A stretch of 54,779 bases of DNA from Acidobacteriota bacterium (GCA_018001935.1 JAGNHB010000038.1:1-54779); one strand, 5' to 3'. Counted from the first letter of the stretch, positions 42,966-52,054 are shown. The notes: a model not told the origin generated them from the letters alone. Translations and numbers: made by a program.

Positions 42966-43982
42966 ATGAGCCGGATCCTGGTCACGGGTGCAGCGGGCTT
43001 CATCGGCTACCACCTGTCCGACCGCCTCCTGGGCGAGGGGCACGAGGTCACCGGGCTCGACAACCTCAACGACTACTACGACGTGAACCTGAAAACGGCC
43101 CGGCTGGCCCGGCTCGAGGGGCGCCCGGGCTTCCGCTTCGCCCGACTGGACCTGGCGGACCGCGCCGGCATGGACGCTCTCTTCGCCGGCCTGCGGCCCG
43201 AGCGGGTCGTCCACCTGGCCGCCCAGGCGGGGGTGCGCTACTCCCTGACCCACCCCCACGCCTACGTGGAGAGCAACCTCACCGGGTTCCTGAACGTGCT
43301 GGAAGGGTGCCGGCACCACGGGGTCGAACACCTGGTCTACGCATCCTCCAGCTCCGTCTACGGGGCGAACACCCTCATGCCCTTCTCGGTCCACCACAAC
43401 GTGGACCACCCCGTGAGCCTCTACGCCGCCACGAAGAAGTCCAACGAACTCATGGCCCACGCCTACAGCCACCTCTACGGCATCCCGGTCACGGGCCTGC
43501 GCTTCTTCACGGTCTACGGGCCCTGGGGGCGTCCCGACATGGCCCTGTTCCTCTTCACCCGGGCCATCCTGGAGGGCCGGCCCATCGACGTCTTCAACCG
43601 CGGGGAGATGGAGCGCGACTTCACCTACATCGACGACATCGTGGAAGGGGTCGCCCGCGTCACGTTCCGGTTGCCCGGGGGCGACCCCGGCTGGACGGGG
43701 GACCGGCCCGACCCCGGGACGTCCCGGGCCCCCTACCGGCTCTACAACATCGGGAACAACCAGCCCGTCCGCCTGATGCGGCTCATCGAGGTCCTCGAGC
43801 ACGCACTCGGGCGGACGGCCGAGAAGCGGTTCCTGCCCATGCAGCCGGGGGACGTGCCGGCCACGTGGGCCGACGTGGACGACCTCGCCCGGGACGCGGG
43901 CTTCCGCCCGCACACCCCCGTCGAGGAGGGCATCGCCCGCTTCGTGGCCTGGTACCGCGAGTATTACCACATTCCGGCGTAG
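42966..43982 (+). CDS. UDP-glucuronate 4-epimerase-like SDR enzyme
   Basis: A 338-residue extended short-chain dehydrogenase. NAD motif GAAGFIG (8-14), LDNLNDYYDVNLK typical for UDP-glucuronate epimerases, HLAAQAGVRYSL, the active-site Ser in ASSSSVYG, and the catalytic Tyr153-xxx-Lys157 in SLYAATKKSNE. FFTVYGPWGRPDMALFLFT and ERDFTYIDDIVEG fix the subgroup. ATG 42966 follows the dehydrogenase after 17 bases, with GGGGG upstream. It probably interconverts the uronic acid made by the upstream dehydrogenase, for exopolysaccharide or lipopolysaccharide. Confidence 0.9.
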   Translation: MSRILVTGAAGFIGYHLSDRLLGEGHEVTGLDNLNDYYDVNLKTARLARLEGRPGFRFARLDLADRAGMDALFAGLRPERVVHLAAQAGVRYSLTHPHAYVESNLTGFLNVLEGCRHHGVEHLVYASSSSVYGANTLMPFSVHHNVDHPVSLYAATKKSNELMAHAYSHLYGIPVTGLRFFTVYGPWGRPDMALFLFTRAILEGRPIDVFNRGEMERDFTYIDDIVEGVARVTFRLPGGDPGWTGDRPDPGTSRAPYRLYNIGNNQPVRLMRLIEVLEHALGRTAEKRFLPMQPGDVPATWADVDDLARDAGFRPHTPVEEGIARFVAWYREYYHIPA

Positions 43983-44012
43983 CGCGGGGGACCGCGCACG
44001 CGAGGAGGGTCC

Positions 44013-44882
44013 ATGATTCGGAAAGGCATCATCCTGGCCGGAGGCCACGGGACACGGCTGTGGCCCGTGACCCGGGCCGTCAGCAAGCAGCTCCTCCCGG
44101 TCTACGACAAGCCCATGATCTTCTACCCCCTGAGCGTCCTGATGATGGCGGGGATCCGCGACATCCTCGTGATCACCACCCCCCAGGACCGCCCGCAGTT
44201 CGAGAAGCTCCTCGAGGACGGGTCCCGCTGGGGCATCACCCTCCGCTACGTGATCCAGGAACACCCCAACGGGCTCGCCGAGGCCTTCCTGCTGGGGGAG
44301 GACTTCCTGGCGGGCGAGGCGGGCGCCCTGATCCTGGGGGACAACATCTTCTACGGCCACGGGATGGGAGAGATGCTCCAGCGCGCCGTCCGGCGGGAGT
44401 CGGGGGCCACCGTGTTCGCCTACTGGGTCCGTGACCCCGAGCGCTACGGCGTCGTCACCTTCGACGGGGGCGACCGGCCGGAGGCCATCGAGGAGAAGCC
44501 TCCAAAGCCCCGGTCCAACTGGGCGGTCACGGGGCTCTACTTCTACGATGCGGACGTGGTGCGCAAGGCCCGCGCCCTGAGCCCCTCCGCCCGCGGCGAA
44601 CTGGAGATCACCGACCTCAACCGGGTCTACCTCGCGGCGGGCGCCCTGCACGTGGAGCGCCTGGGCCGCGGGTTCGCCTGGCTCGACACCGGCACGCCCG
44701 AAGCGCTGAACCAGGCCGCCAACTTCATCGAGACCATCGAGACGCGGCAGGGGCTCAAAGTGGGCTGCCCCGAGGAGATCGCCTGGCGGATGGGCTTCAT
44801 CGACCGGGAGCGCCTGGCGGGCCTCGCCGCCGCCTACCGGGGAAACGACTACGGGGCTTACCTGTCCTCGCTGCTGGCCTGA
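44013..44882 (+). CDS. rmlA: Glucose-1-phosphate thymidylyltransferase
   Basis: A 289-residue enzyme that makes dTDP-glucose from dTTP and glucose-1-phosphate, the first step to dTDP-rhamnose. The signature [11 protein letters not shown] is followed by [50 protein letters not shown] and [20 protein letters not shown]; every catalytic residue I know of is kept. Length is normal. GAGGAGG stands eight bases before the ATG, and the gene is third in the operon, 30 bases after the epimerase. RmlB, C and D are not in the window. Confidence 0.95.
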   Translation: MIRKGIILAGGHGTRLWPVTRAVSKQLLPVYDKPMIFYPLSVLMMAGIRDILVITTPQDRPQFEKLLEDGSRWGITLRYVIQEHPNGLAEAFLLGEDFLAGEAGALILGDNIFYGHGMGEMLQRAVRRESGATVFAYWVRDPERYGVVTFDGGDRPEAIEEKPPKPRSNWAVTGLYFYDADVVRKARALSPSARGELEITDLNRVYLAAGALHVERLGRGFAWLDTGTPEALNQAANFIETIETRQGLKVGCPEEIAWRMGFIDRERLAGLAAAYRGNDYGAYLSSLLA

Positions 44883-44906
44883 GCCCGGGTCCGGGTTCCG
44901 GCACGG

Positions 44907-44935
44907 TTGCGCGAACCCCCGCGCTGTGATAAGGT
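44907..44935 (+). promoter_or_regulatory. Promoter TTGCGC-17-TAAGGT
   Basis: TTGCGC (44907-44912), 17 bases, TAAGGT (44930-44935), 32 bases before the hydrolase ATG at 44968. The leader contains GGAGG. Confidence 0.5.
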
Positions 44936-44967
44936 GCCCCCAACCTTTCCTTTCGCGGAGGCGCCCC

Positions 44968-45747
44968 ATGGAAACCCGCTTCGTCGAGAGTCCCGACGGG
45001 ACCCGGATCGCCTACGAGGTGGACGGGTACGGCCCGCCCCTGGTCCTGCTCCACGGCGCCCTGTCCCAGGACCGTCACAGCTGGCGCGAGACCGGCTACG
45101 TGGAGAAGCTCCGCCGCTCCTTCACCGTCTTCACGCCCGACCTGCGGGGCCACGGGGAAAGCCCCTGCCCGCCGGATCCCGGTCGCTTCCACCTCGACCG
45201 CCTCCTGGAGGATGTCCTCGCCGTGGCCGACGCGGAGGGCGCGGACCGTTTCCGGCTCTGGGGGTTTTCCTTCGGCGCCACGATCGGGATGCGGCTGGCG
45301 GTCCGGACGAACCGCGTCAAGCGGGCCGTGCTCGGCGGTGCTTTTTTCGGCCCCGTCTTCACCCCGGCGTACGAGGAGCGGACCCGGGCCGTCTTCCGGG
45401 AGGTGGACCGCGCCCGGTCGGAGGGTGTGGCCATCGGGGCGGACCTCTCCCCCAACGAGCGGTGGCTGGCGGAATCCGGCCTCTACCCCCTCGCCCGCTC
45501 CCTCTTCCTGGCCATGTCGGCGTGGCCGCCCGTGGAGCCCCGTGAGGTGAAGTGCCCGATGTTCCTTTACGCCGGCGCCGAGTTCAAGACGGCCGCCGAC
45601 GCGTACGCGCGCGACGCCGAGGCCATGCGGGCGGCCGGCGTGGAGTGGCGGGTCTGGGCGGGCCTCGACCACATGGCGGAGTTCTCACGCATCGACGTCA
45701 CGTTCGACGAGGCTTTCGCCTTTCTTCACCAGGCCGGCGAACCTTGA
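44968..45747 (+). CDS. Alpha/beta hydrolase
   Basis: A 259-residue cytosolic hydrolase. The oxyanion strand LVLLHGALSQDRHSW (HG motif), PDLRGHGES, the nucleophile elbow at LWGFSFGATIGMRLA where the usual GxSxG is read as GFSFGA (Ser113 by count), an acid near KCPMFLYAGAEF and the terminal His in AGLDHMAEFS complete the triad. ATG 44968 has GGAGG nine bases upstream. It stands alone between the sugar operon and a secreted protein. The substrate cannot be told from sequence. Confidence 0.88.
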   Translation: METRFVESPDGTRIAYEVDGYGPPLVLLHGALSQDRHSWRETGYVEKLRRSFTVFTPDLRGHGESPCPPDPGRFHLDRLLEDVLAVADAEGADRFRLWGFSFGATIGMRLAVRTNRVKRAVLGGAFFGPVFTPAYEERTRAVFREVDRARSEGVAIGADLSPNERWLAESGLYPLARSLFLAMSAWPPVEPREVKCPMFLYAGAEFKTAADAYARDAEAMRAAGVEWRVWAGLDHMAEFSRIDVTFDEAFAFLHQAGEP

Positions 45748-45798
45748 TCCATTTCAGGGAGGGGCACCGCGCGCAATCCTGTCGTCGAGGGTACCCGG

Positions 45799-46953
45799 AT
45801 GAAAAGACTCCTTATCATCGGAACCGTCATGCTGGTCGGCCTCCCGTGGCTGCCGGCGGACTCCTGGACCGAGCTGTTCCCCCCGACGGTCCCCCCCGCC
45901 CGCTACGGGCACACCCTGACCCGGGTGGGCGACGTGCTCTACCTCTTCGGGGGCCGCGGCAACCCCCCGCCGGGTGCGAAGCCGGGGCCGGAATTGAACG
46001 ATATTTGGAGTTTCAATAATGACTTGTTCGAAGGAATCGATGCCACTGCGCCTCCCCCCGTCCGCTTCGGGCACGGGGCGGCGGGGTCGGGCGGGAAGCT
46101 CTGGGTGGCTTTCGGCTTCGGCGACTTGTCCACCCGGGGGGATGCCCACGCCTTCGACCCGGCCGCCGGCAGCTGGGCCCCCGTGACGGCGGGGTCCGTC
46201 CCGGCGCGGTCCTTCCCTGCCCTGGCCCCGTTTCCCGACGGGAGCCTCTACCTCTTCGGGGGGCTCTCCTCGGACGGGAGCATCGCCCTCCCGGACCTCT
46301 GGCGTTTCAGCCCCGGCACCTCCGCCTGGAGCGTCCTGCTTTCCATGCCGGGGACCGGCCGGTACGGCGCCATGGGTTTCCAGGCGGGCGGGAAACTCTA
46401 CGTCTTCGGGGGCGACGACATGAGCGCCTACTCGAGCGCCCTGTGGGTCTTCGACCCCGCATCGGGGGCCTGGAGCGACACCATGGCGTCCAACCCGCCG
46501 CCGGCGCGGGCGTTCGGGGCCGTGGCGTCCTCGGGCGACCGGGCGTGGGTGTTCGGAGGGGAAGACGCGGCGGGCAACCCGTTGCAGGACACGTGGGAAT
46601 ACAGCGTCGCCGGCAACGCATGGACCCGCAAGACCGACCTGCCGTTGCCCCTGGCGGGCGCGGCGGCGGCGATGCGGACGGAGGTCGGGAGCCCGGCCGT
46701 CCTGGTCTTCGGGGGACGCGGGCTGGGTGGGTTGGCGATGGCGAAGGTGTTTCTCTATCGGCCGGACGGGTCGCCGGCGGGGGACATCAACGGCGACGGG
46801 GTGGTGGACGCGGCGGACTACCTGCTGCTGGCCACGTTCCTGAGCGGGGTGCCGTCCCAGTGGGGTTTCGAGACCCCGGAGGCCGCAGACGTCAATGGGG
46901 ACGGCGCGCTGGACGCCATGGACCTGGTGGCCCTGCTGCTGCTCCTGATTTGA
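45799..46953 (+). CDS. Secreted Kelch-repeat protein with a dockerin type I tail
   Basis: A 384-residue exported protein. A short signal peptide (LLIIGTVMLVGLPWLPA) is followed by about five Kelch repeats (RVGDVLYLFGGRG, DGSLYLFGGLSS, GGKLYVFGGDD, GDRAWVFGGEDA, PAVLVFGGRGLGG), which form a beta-propeller. The C-terminus has two calcium-binding dockerin segments, GDINGDGVVDAADYLLLATF and ADVNGDGALDAMDLVALLLL. Dockerins bind cohesins in cellulosomes, but stand-alone dockerins are common in non-cellulosomal bacteria as surface modules. No cohesin gene is present here. The gene is on its own, 51 bases after the hydrolase. Confidence 0.9.
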   Translation: MKRLLIIGTVMLVGLPWLPADSWTELFPPTVPPARYGHTLTRVGDVLYLFGGRGNPPPGAKPGPELNDIWSFNNDLFEGIDATAPPPVRFGHGAAGSGGKLWVAFGFGDLSTRGDAHAFDPAAGSWAPVTAGSVPARSFPALAPFPDGSLYLFGGLSSDGSIALPDLWRFSPGTSAWSVLLSMPGTGRYGAMGFQAGGKLYVFGGDDMSAYSSALWVFDPASGAWSDTMASNPPPARAFGAVASSGDRAWVFGGEDAAGNPLQDTWEYSVAGNAWTRKTDLPLPLAGAAAAMRTEVGSPAVLVFGGRGLGGLAMAKVFLYRPDGSPAGDINGDGVVDAADYLLLATFLSGVPSQWGFETPEAADVNGDGALDAMDLVALLLLLI

Positions 46954-46989
46954 CCCCGGAGCGCGGCGGCCTGACGCCGCACTCCTGGG

Positions 46990-48153
46990 TCAGGCCTTCC
47001 GGCGCATCGCGGCGATTTCCCGGACCGCGTCGATGGCTGCCTGGACGTGTTCCTCGGTGTTGAAGGGGCCGATGCCGAAGCGGACGGCCCCGTGGATGGC
47101 GGTCGTGCCGATCCCTTCATGCACCAGGGGGGCGCAGTGGAGGCCGGTCCGGCAGGCGATGCCGTAGTCCACGTCCAGCAGGGTGCCGGTGTCCGCCGCT
47201 TCCAGGCCGTCCACGTTGAAAACCAGGACGCTGATGTGGTTTTCCAGGTCGTCCTGGCAGTAGAGGGTGACCCCGTCGATGGCGGCCAGCCCGTCCCGCA
47301 GCGTGCGGTTCAGGTGCGCCTCGTGGGCGCGGATGTTCTCCAGGCCCTGCTTCTGGACCCACCCGACCCCGGCTTTCAGCCCGGCGATCCCGGCCACGTT
47401 CGGCGTACCGTACTCCAGTCGGTAGGGGTACTCCTCCAGGTGCGTCTTGACGGCCGACCGGACCCCGGTGCCGCCGGCCCGGGTCAGGCGGATGTCGATC
47501 CCTTCCCGGACGCACAGCCCGCCGATCCCCGTGGGGCCCATGAGGGACTTGTGGCCCGTGAAGGCGATCACGTCGATGTTCTGGGCCGCCATGTCGATGG
47601 GGAGCATCCCCGCGGTCTGGGACGCGTCGATGAGGAAGGGGATGCCGCGCTCCCGGCAGCGGGCGCCGACGGCGGCGATGTCCTGGACCGTGCCGATGAC
47701 GTTGGAGCCGTGGTTGACGGCCACCAGGCGCGTGTTGGGGCGGAAGGCCCGGGCGATGTCGTCGGGGTCCACGAACCCCCTGGCGTCGAAGGGGACGTAA
47801 TCCACCTCGACCCCGTCCAGCGAGAGATGGTACAGCGGCCGCAGGACCGAGTTGTGCTCGAGGGTGGTGGTGATGGCGTGGTCCCCGGGCTTGAGCAGGC
47901 CGAAGATGGCGAGGTTGAGGGCGTCCGTGGAGTTGTAGGTGAAGACCAGGCGGTTCGGGTCGGTGCCGTTGAAGAATCGCGTCAGGATGCGCCGGGTGGT
48001 TTCCACCATCTCGCCGGTCTCCATGCAGAGATCGTACCCCGAACGTCCCGGGTTGACCCCGAACTGCCGGTAGAACTGGTCCATGTAGGTGTAGACCTCT
48101 TCGGGCTTGGGGAAGGACGTGGCGCCGTTGTCGAGGTAGATCAGGTTTTCCAT
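46990..48153 (-). CDS. Cysteine desulfurase-family class V aminotransferase
   Basis: A 387-residue PLP enzyme. YLDNGATSFPKPEEV at the N-terminus, the PLP-contacting IDASQTAG (Asp176), the Schiff-base Lys202 in FTGHKSLMGPTGIGG, AGGTGVRS and the catalytic-Cys loop CRTGLHCAPLVHEGIGT place it in the TIGR01977-type group near SufS. It likely takes sulfur from cysteine. AAGGAG stands before the ATG at 48153; longer readings lack one. It is monocistronic as far as seen and convergent with the Kelch gene. No scaffold gene such as iscU or sufU is nearby. Confidence 0.9.
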   Translation of the reverse strand: MENLIYLDNGATSFPKPEEVYTYMDQFYRQFGVNPGRSGYDLCMETGEMVETTRRILTRFFNGTDPNRLVFTYNSTDALNLAIFGLLKPGDHAITTTLEHNSVLRPLYHLSLDGVEVDYVPFDARGFVDPDDIARAFRPNTRLVAVNHGSNVIGTVQDIAAVGARCRERGIPFLIDASQTAGMLPIDMAAQNIDVIAFTGHKSLMGPTGIGGLCVREGIDIRLTRAGGTGVRSAVKTHLEEYPYRLEYGTPNVAGIAGLKAGVGWVQKQGLENIRAHEAHLNRTLRDGLAAIDGVTLYCQDDLENHISVLVFNVDGLEAADTGTLLDVDYGIACRTGLHCAPLVHEGIGTTAIHGAVRFGIGPFNTEEHVQAAIDAVREIAAMRRKA

Positions 48154-48341
48154 GGGGCTCCTTCGGGGGAAGATCGCGATCCCGCCCGGGAGGCGCCGGT
48201 TCGGTGAAGGAACGGGCCCGGACGCCGGGCGAAATCTGATTGTAGGGCTTTTCTCCGTGATTTCAAGCAGGAAAAAAGGTAAAACCCACCCGGGAGCGGG
48301 GCAACTCCCCCGCCGGGGGCGGGACACGGGGTGACCCCCCG

Positions 48342-49295
48342 TCAACCTCGCGGGGGCCCGGCCGGAGGGGCCAGGGTGTTCAGGTCGAAATACCGGACCG
48401 AGGAACCGACCAGGTAGAGCCGGTGGTCCACCCGGCAGACCCAGTAGAAAAGGTCGGGGTCGGACCCGGCCCGGTAAATTGCGATCTCCCGGCCGTTCCG
48501 GGACGCCGTGACCCCCCTCAGCCGGCCGTCCCCGTCCGACTCGTGGGCGGCGCCGCCGGAGACCCGTTCGACCCGGATCGCCCAATCCCCGACCGGCGAC
48601 AGCGAGCGGAAGGCCGCGTCGTCGACGACCTCGCCGACGGTCGATCCCCGCAGGCGTTCGATCTCGGACGCGAGGTTGGTCTCCACGAACGTGCCGTCGT
48701 TGACGAAGAAGTGGACCCGGTCGTCACCGGCGTCGGTGAGGTCGCCCGTGGCGGGGTCCGCCCTGCAGACCGTCTTGCGCAGCTCGGTCAGACCGTCGAG
48801 CTCTCCCCGCGCGGCCGCGGCCGCCAGGTCGTCGGCGCCGGGGGCGGGGCGATCGTCGGTGTAGAGCGTGACGCGGCCGTAGTACGTCAGGGGGGTCAGG
48901 CCGCCCGACCGGTCCACCCGGAAGGCCGCCGGGCGGTCCGAGCCCGGGGTGGAAAAGAGGGCGTAGACGCACTCGCCGCCGTACACGAAGCGGTTGACGG
49001 ACAGGCGCCCCGGGTCGGGCAGGTCCACCGGCGTCACCCGCTCGCTCTCCAGGTCCACCAGGTAGAGCCGGCGGTTCTCCCAGGCGTTGTCGGCCACCAC
49101 CGCTTTCCGGCCGTCGTCGAAGACCATGGCCACCTTGGGGCCGAAGTCGGTGAGCTGCCGGAAGGTGCCCCGGTGGACCGTCCGCCACCCCGGCGCATCC
49201 CCTCCGCCGGGCGTCGAGAGGCACCCGGCCGCCGCCGCGCCGAACAGCATCACCAGAACGACCTGACCAAGATTCCACCATTCCTGCTGATTCAT
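48342..49295 (-). CDS. Putative lipoprotein, 317 aa
   Basis: A type II signal peptide (LGQVVLVMLFGAAAAGC, lipobox AAGC) predicts an outer- or inner-membrane lipoprotein. The rest is beta-rich (FGPKVAMVFDDGRKAVVADN, NRFVYGGECVYALFSTPGSD, FYWVCRVDHRLYLVGSSVRY) and suggests a propeller-like fold, without a recognised family. ATG 49295 was chosen because the lipobox then sits at the normal distance; upstream readings are Arg-rich. GGGAGAGCAGG precedes it. The gap to the desulfurase (48154-48341) has no gene; a GC-rich inverted repeat near 48290-48330 may be a terminator. Confidence 0.8.
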   Translation of the reverse strand: MNQQEWWNLGQVVLVMLFGAAAAGCLSTPGGGDAPGWRTVHRGTFRQLTDFGPKVAMVFDDGRKAVVADNAWENRRLYLVDLESERVTPVDLPDPGRLSVNRFVYGGECVYALFSTPGSDRPAAFRVDRSGGLTPLTYYGRVTLYTDDRPAPGADDLAAAAARGELDGLTELRKTVCRADPATGDLTDAGDDRVHFFVNDGTFVETNLASEIERLRGSTVGEVVDDAAFRSLSPVGDWAIRVERVSGGAAHESDGDGRLRGVTASRNGREIAIYRAGSDPDLFYWVCRVDHRLYLVGSSVRYFDLNTLAPPAGPPRG

Positions 49296-49370
49296 CCTGC
49301 TCTCCCGCCATCGTATTTTCGCTCCCCGGCCGGTTTCGTCCCGGGAAAGGGCCGGCCGTGGGGAGAACGA

Positions 49371-49510
49371 CAAGGACCGAAAGGACCAAAAGGACGTAAA
49401 GGACCAAAAGGACTTATGGGACGCCGGGGGTTAAACCTCATTGATCTGTCTTGATCTGTCTCTATCCGTGTTCATCTGTGTTCATCCGTGGTTATCCGTG
49501 GTTATCCGTT
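49371..49510. repeat. Two short tandem-repeat tracts in an intergenic gap
   Basis: Bases 49371-49413 repeat AAGGACCAAA-type units of about 10 bases four times, and 49441-49510 repeat (T)GTTCATCYGTG/GTTATCCGTG units of 10-11 bases about seven times. They lie between truA and the lipoprotein gene. Similar 'TTCATCCGTGGTTATCCGTGG' tracts recur between genes in several phyla, as I recall. Confidence 0.6.
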
Positions 49511-49519
49511 GCCGGGTGT

Positions 49520-50296
49520 TCACAGGCGGATGAGGGGTTCGAGGTCGACCGGGTCGGGGTCGCCCTCGTAGAGGACCTTCTCCAGGAAGAGGCCGGAGGG
49601 GGCCGCCGTCAGGCGGGCCGGCTCGGGGGAAGGCGCTGACAGGAACCGCGCGACGTCCTTCTCGGAATGGTCCCCCCGCCCGATGGCCACCAGCACGCCG
49701 ACCATCCGGCGGACCATCTTCCAGAGGAAGTGGGACCCCCGGAAGCGGAAAAGGATGAGGTCCCCCGCCTCCCGGACCCGCGCCTCGTCGAGGGCGACGA
49801 GGGAGGACTTGTCCCCCGCCCGGGCGTCCATGAAGGAGCGGAAGTCGTGGAAGCCCTCGAAACGGCGGGCGCAGCGCGCCATCCGGGCGACGTCGAGGGG
49901 TTGCCGGACCCACCAGACGAAGCGCTTCGCCAGGGCGGTCCGACGCCGGGACACCTGGTAGAGGTAGACCCGTGCCCGGGCGTCCTTGCGGGCGTGAAAA
50001 CCCGGCGGGGCCTTGGAAAGTTCGAGGACGTGGATGTCCGGGGGCAGCGCGTCGTTGAGGGCCAGGCGGAGGCGCTCCGGGGCCAGGGCGGTGTCGGCGT
50101 CCAGGTGGGCGGCCTGCCCGAGGGCGTGGACCCCCGCGTCGGTCCGCCCGGCGCCCTGCAGGTCGAGGGCGTCCGTCCCCAGGGCGCGCCGGGCCGCCGC
50201 CAGGATCTCCCCCTGGACCGACCGGGCGTTGGCCTGCACCTGCCACCCGCGGTACCGCGTGCCTTCGTACTCTAGGACAAGTTTGAACCGGGGCAT
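49520..50296 (-). CDS. truA: tRNA pseudouridine(38-40) synthase
   Basis: A 258-residue enzyme that isomerises uridines 38-40 in the tRNA anticodon arm. It has LVLEYEGTRYRGWQVQ, the catalytic Asp53 in QGAGRTDAGVHALGQ, the Tyr-bearing RARVYLYQV, FHDFRSFMDAR and the C-terminal GSHFLWKMVRRMVGVLVAIG. All motifs fit TruA and the length is normal. ATG 50296 has GGGAG seven bases upstream. It stands on the minus strand 84 bases downstream of a small membrane-protein gene. Confidence 0.95.
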   Translation of the reverse strand: MPRFKLVLEYEGTRYRGWQVQANARSVQGEILAAARRALGTDALDLQGAGRTDAGVHALGQAAHLDADTALAPERLRLALNDALPPDIHVLELSKAPPGFHARKDARARVYLYQVSRRRTALAKRFVWWVRQPLDVARMARCARRFEGFHDFRSFMDARAGDKSSLVALDEARVREAGDLILFRFRGSHFLWKMVRRMVGVLVAIGRGDHSEKDVARFLSAPSPEPARLTAAPSGLFLEKVLYEGDPDPVDLEPLIRL

Positions 50297-50380
50297 GGGG
50301 TCACTCCCGCCTTTTCGGACGTTTCTCTCGCGCAAAGGTGCAGAGTCGGGTGCAGAAGCCTTTATGGTTGAAAGGCATGA

Positions 50381-50824
50381 TCAATCTTCCCATATCGCTG
50401 GTCTTCCATAGAAGAACTTGAATCTCCCGTTTGCTATATTGATAGAGTCCTGCGTAATGTATATCACCCGCTCCGGGTTCTTTATTCCTTTTGCCTCAAC
50501 CAGGAATCTCTTTTTATCCCTGCTGAGGTACCCTTTGAAATCGTAGTTTTTCAATACGAAATGATTGTCGGCAATGACCGGATTGCCCAGCTTCCAGGGC
50601 TTATATTTCTCTTCAAGATACCCGAGGTATATGTGGTCCAGATCCGTGTATTCCTTGTGCCTGAGGTAGTGGTCTTGCTGGTTGAACAGAATTTCGGAAA
50701 GCAGTTGTTGTGCAAACTGATCGTCAGACCACTGCAGGGAACAGGACACCTCGAACGCCATCCAGACGGAAATCACGAGGAAAACCGCCAGAACGCCAAC
50801 GAGGACCTTGTCGTATGTTTTCAT
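50381..50824 (-). CDS. Small membrane-anchored hypothetical protein, 147 aa
   Basis: The protein starts MKTYDKVLVGVLAVFLVISV with one N-terminal membrane helix and then a soluble, Lys/Tyr/Asp-rich domain (SDDQFAQQLLSEILFNQQDH, GYLEEKYKPWKLGNPVIADN). The pattern of a helix followed by FNQQDHYLRHKEY recalls pilin-like or type II secretion minor proteins, but there is no clear prepilin cleavage site. The DNA is markedly lower in GC than its neighbours, suggesting acquisition or relaxed selection. No family is recognised. An alternative start is one codon earlier. Confidence 0.75.
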   Translation of the reverse strand: MKTYDKVLVGVLAVFLVISVWMAFEVSCSLQWSDDQFAQQLLSEILFNQQDHYLRHKEYTDLDHIYLGYLEEKYKPWKLGNPVIADNHFVLKNYDFKGYLSRDKKRFLVEAKGIKNPERVIYITQDSINIANGRFKFFYGRPAIWED

Positions 50825-50835
50825 CACCGGCCTCG

Positions 50836-50862
50836 TTCGTGTGGTTCGTGTCGTTCGTGGTT
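50836..50862. repeat. Three tandem 9-bp TTCGTG repeats
   Basis: TTCGTGTGG, TTCGTGTCG and TTCGTGGTT follow each other directly upstream of the gene ending at 50381. Similar in style to the tracts at 49371-49510. Confidence 0.5.
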
Positions 50863-50882
50863 GAAAACCGGTCTTTCGGGGG

Positions 50883-51629
50883 TCAGCTCTCGCCCAGGCG
50901 CTTGATGAAGCCTTTCTTGTCGATGTAGAAGTCCGGGGGGAGCTTCTCCTCCACCTTCTTGCGGAAGCCGGTCACCTTCCACTTGAGGTCCTTGAGCAGT
51001 TCCAGGACCCGGCGCTGGACCCGCGGCTTCTCCTCGTCGGCGGTCAGCAGGGCCAGGAAGGCGTCCCGGACGCGTTCTTCCTCTTCCACGTGCCGGGAAA
51101 GGATGTCCAGCGAGCCCACCACCACGTCGTCGTTGGGGTCGGCCAGGAACGGCAGGAGGGCGTCCACGATGCCGGGGCCGCTGTACTCCCCGAGCGCGGC
51201 GATGAGGTCGGTCTTCTTTTCCGGCGCCCGGTTGTACTCGGGGGCGAAATCTTTCAGGGAGTTCATGATGTGGGCCCGGCAGGCCTCGTCCCCCGCGATT
51301 TCCCGCAGCAGGCGGAGCGGGTAGACCAGGCTCTCCTTCTCCCGGATGTAGCGCAGGATGGCCGGCACCGCCTCCTCTCCCCGCTCCAGGACCAGGTGGT
51401 AGACGTGGCGCTTCTCCTCCTCGTCCTCGATGATCTGGGGCGACTGGAAACCGAAGCGCTGCAGGAGGCCGAAGATCGCGTCCTCCCCCTCCATGTTGCC
51501 CAGTTCGTCGGCGGCGGCGTAGCGCTCGTAGGACTGGGCGAACTTCTGGCAGAGCCGGCGGACCAGCTTGTCGTACTTGCGCTTGTCCTGCTTTTCGCGG
51601 TACTGGGAGAAAAAGTCCTTGAGCCCCAC
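50883..51629 (-). CDS. HEAT-repeat protein, 248 aa
   Basis: After a basic N-terminus (DFFSQYREKQDKRKYDKLVR) the protein has helical pairs of HEAT type: GEDAIFGLLQRFGFQ, GEEAVPAILRYIREKE, SGPGIVDALLPFLADPNDDV and VVGSLDILSRHVEEEERVRD. It is probably cytosolic and a binding scaffold. The start is GTG 51629 with GGAGG six bases upstream. It follows ndk by only two bases, so the two form one transcript; that pairing is not one I know. Complete. Confidence 0.83.
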   Translation of the reverse strand: MGLKDFFSQYREKQDKRKYDKLVRRLCQKFAQSYERYAAADELGNMEGEDAIFGLLQRFGFQSPQIIEDEEEKRHVYHLVLERGEEAVPAILRYIREKESLVYPLRLLREIAGDEACRAHIMNSLKDFAPEYNRAPEKKTDLIAALGEYSGPGIVDALLPFLADPNDDVVVGSLDILSRHVEEEERVRDAFLALLTADEEKPRVQRRVLELLKDLKWKVTGFRKKVEEKLPPDFYIDKKGFIKRLGES

Positions 51630-51631
51630 GT

Positions 51632-52054
51632 TTACCTCCGTACGCGATCCAGCTCGCTGAAGAAGTAGGCGATTTCGAAGCGTGCCGTCTCCGGGGCGTC
51701 GGAGCCGTGGACGGCGTTTCGCGCGATGCCGGCGCCGAAACGCTTGCGGATGGTCCCCTCCGACGCCTCCGCGGGGTTGGTGGGCCCCATGAGGTCGCGC
51801 CAGCGGGCGATGGCGTTTTCCGCCTCCAGGACCATGACCAGGACGGGCCCCTCGGTCATGAAGGCCGTCAGCGAGGGGAAGAAGGGGCGTTCGCGATGGA
51901 CCTGGTAGAAACCCTCCGCCTGCTCCCGGGTCAGGTGGACGAGCCGGACCGCCGACAGGCCGAAGCCGGCCTCGAGGATCATGTCCAGGATCTTTCCGGC
52001 CGCACGGGCCTTCATGGCGTCCGGCTTGACGATGGCCAGGGTTTGTTCCGTCAT
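51632..52054 (-). CDS. ndk: Nucleoside diphosphate kinase
   Basis: A 140-residue enzyme that moves the terminal phosphate from ATP to other nucleoside diphosphates. QTLAIVKPDAMK at the start, FYQVHRERPFFPSLTAFM, GPTNPAEASEGTIRKRFG and RNAVHGSDAPETA with the phospho-accepting His116. All active-site residues are present and the length is standard. ATG 52054 has AAAGGA upstream. First gene of a two-gene unit with the HEAT-repeat protein. Confidence 0.96.
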   Translation of the reverse strand: MTEQTLAIVKPDAMKARAAGKILDMILEAGFGLSAVRLVHLTREQAEGFYQVHRERPFFPSLTAFMTEGPVLVMVLEAENAIARWRDLMGPTNPAEASEGTIRKRFGAGIARNAVHGSDAPETARFEIAYFFSELDRVRR

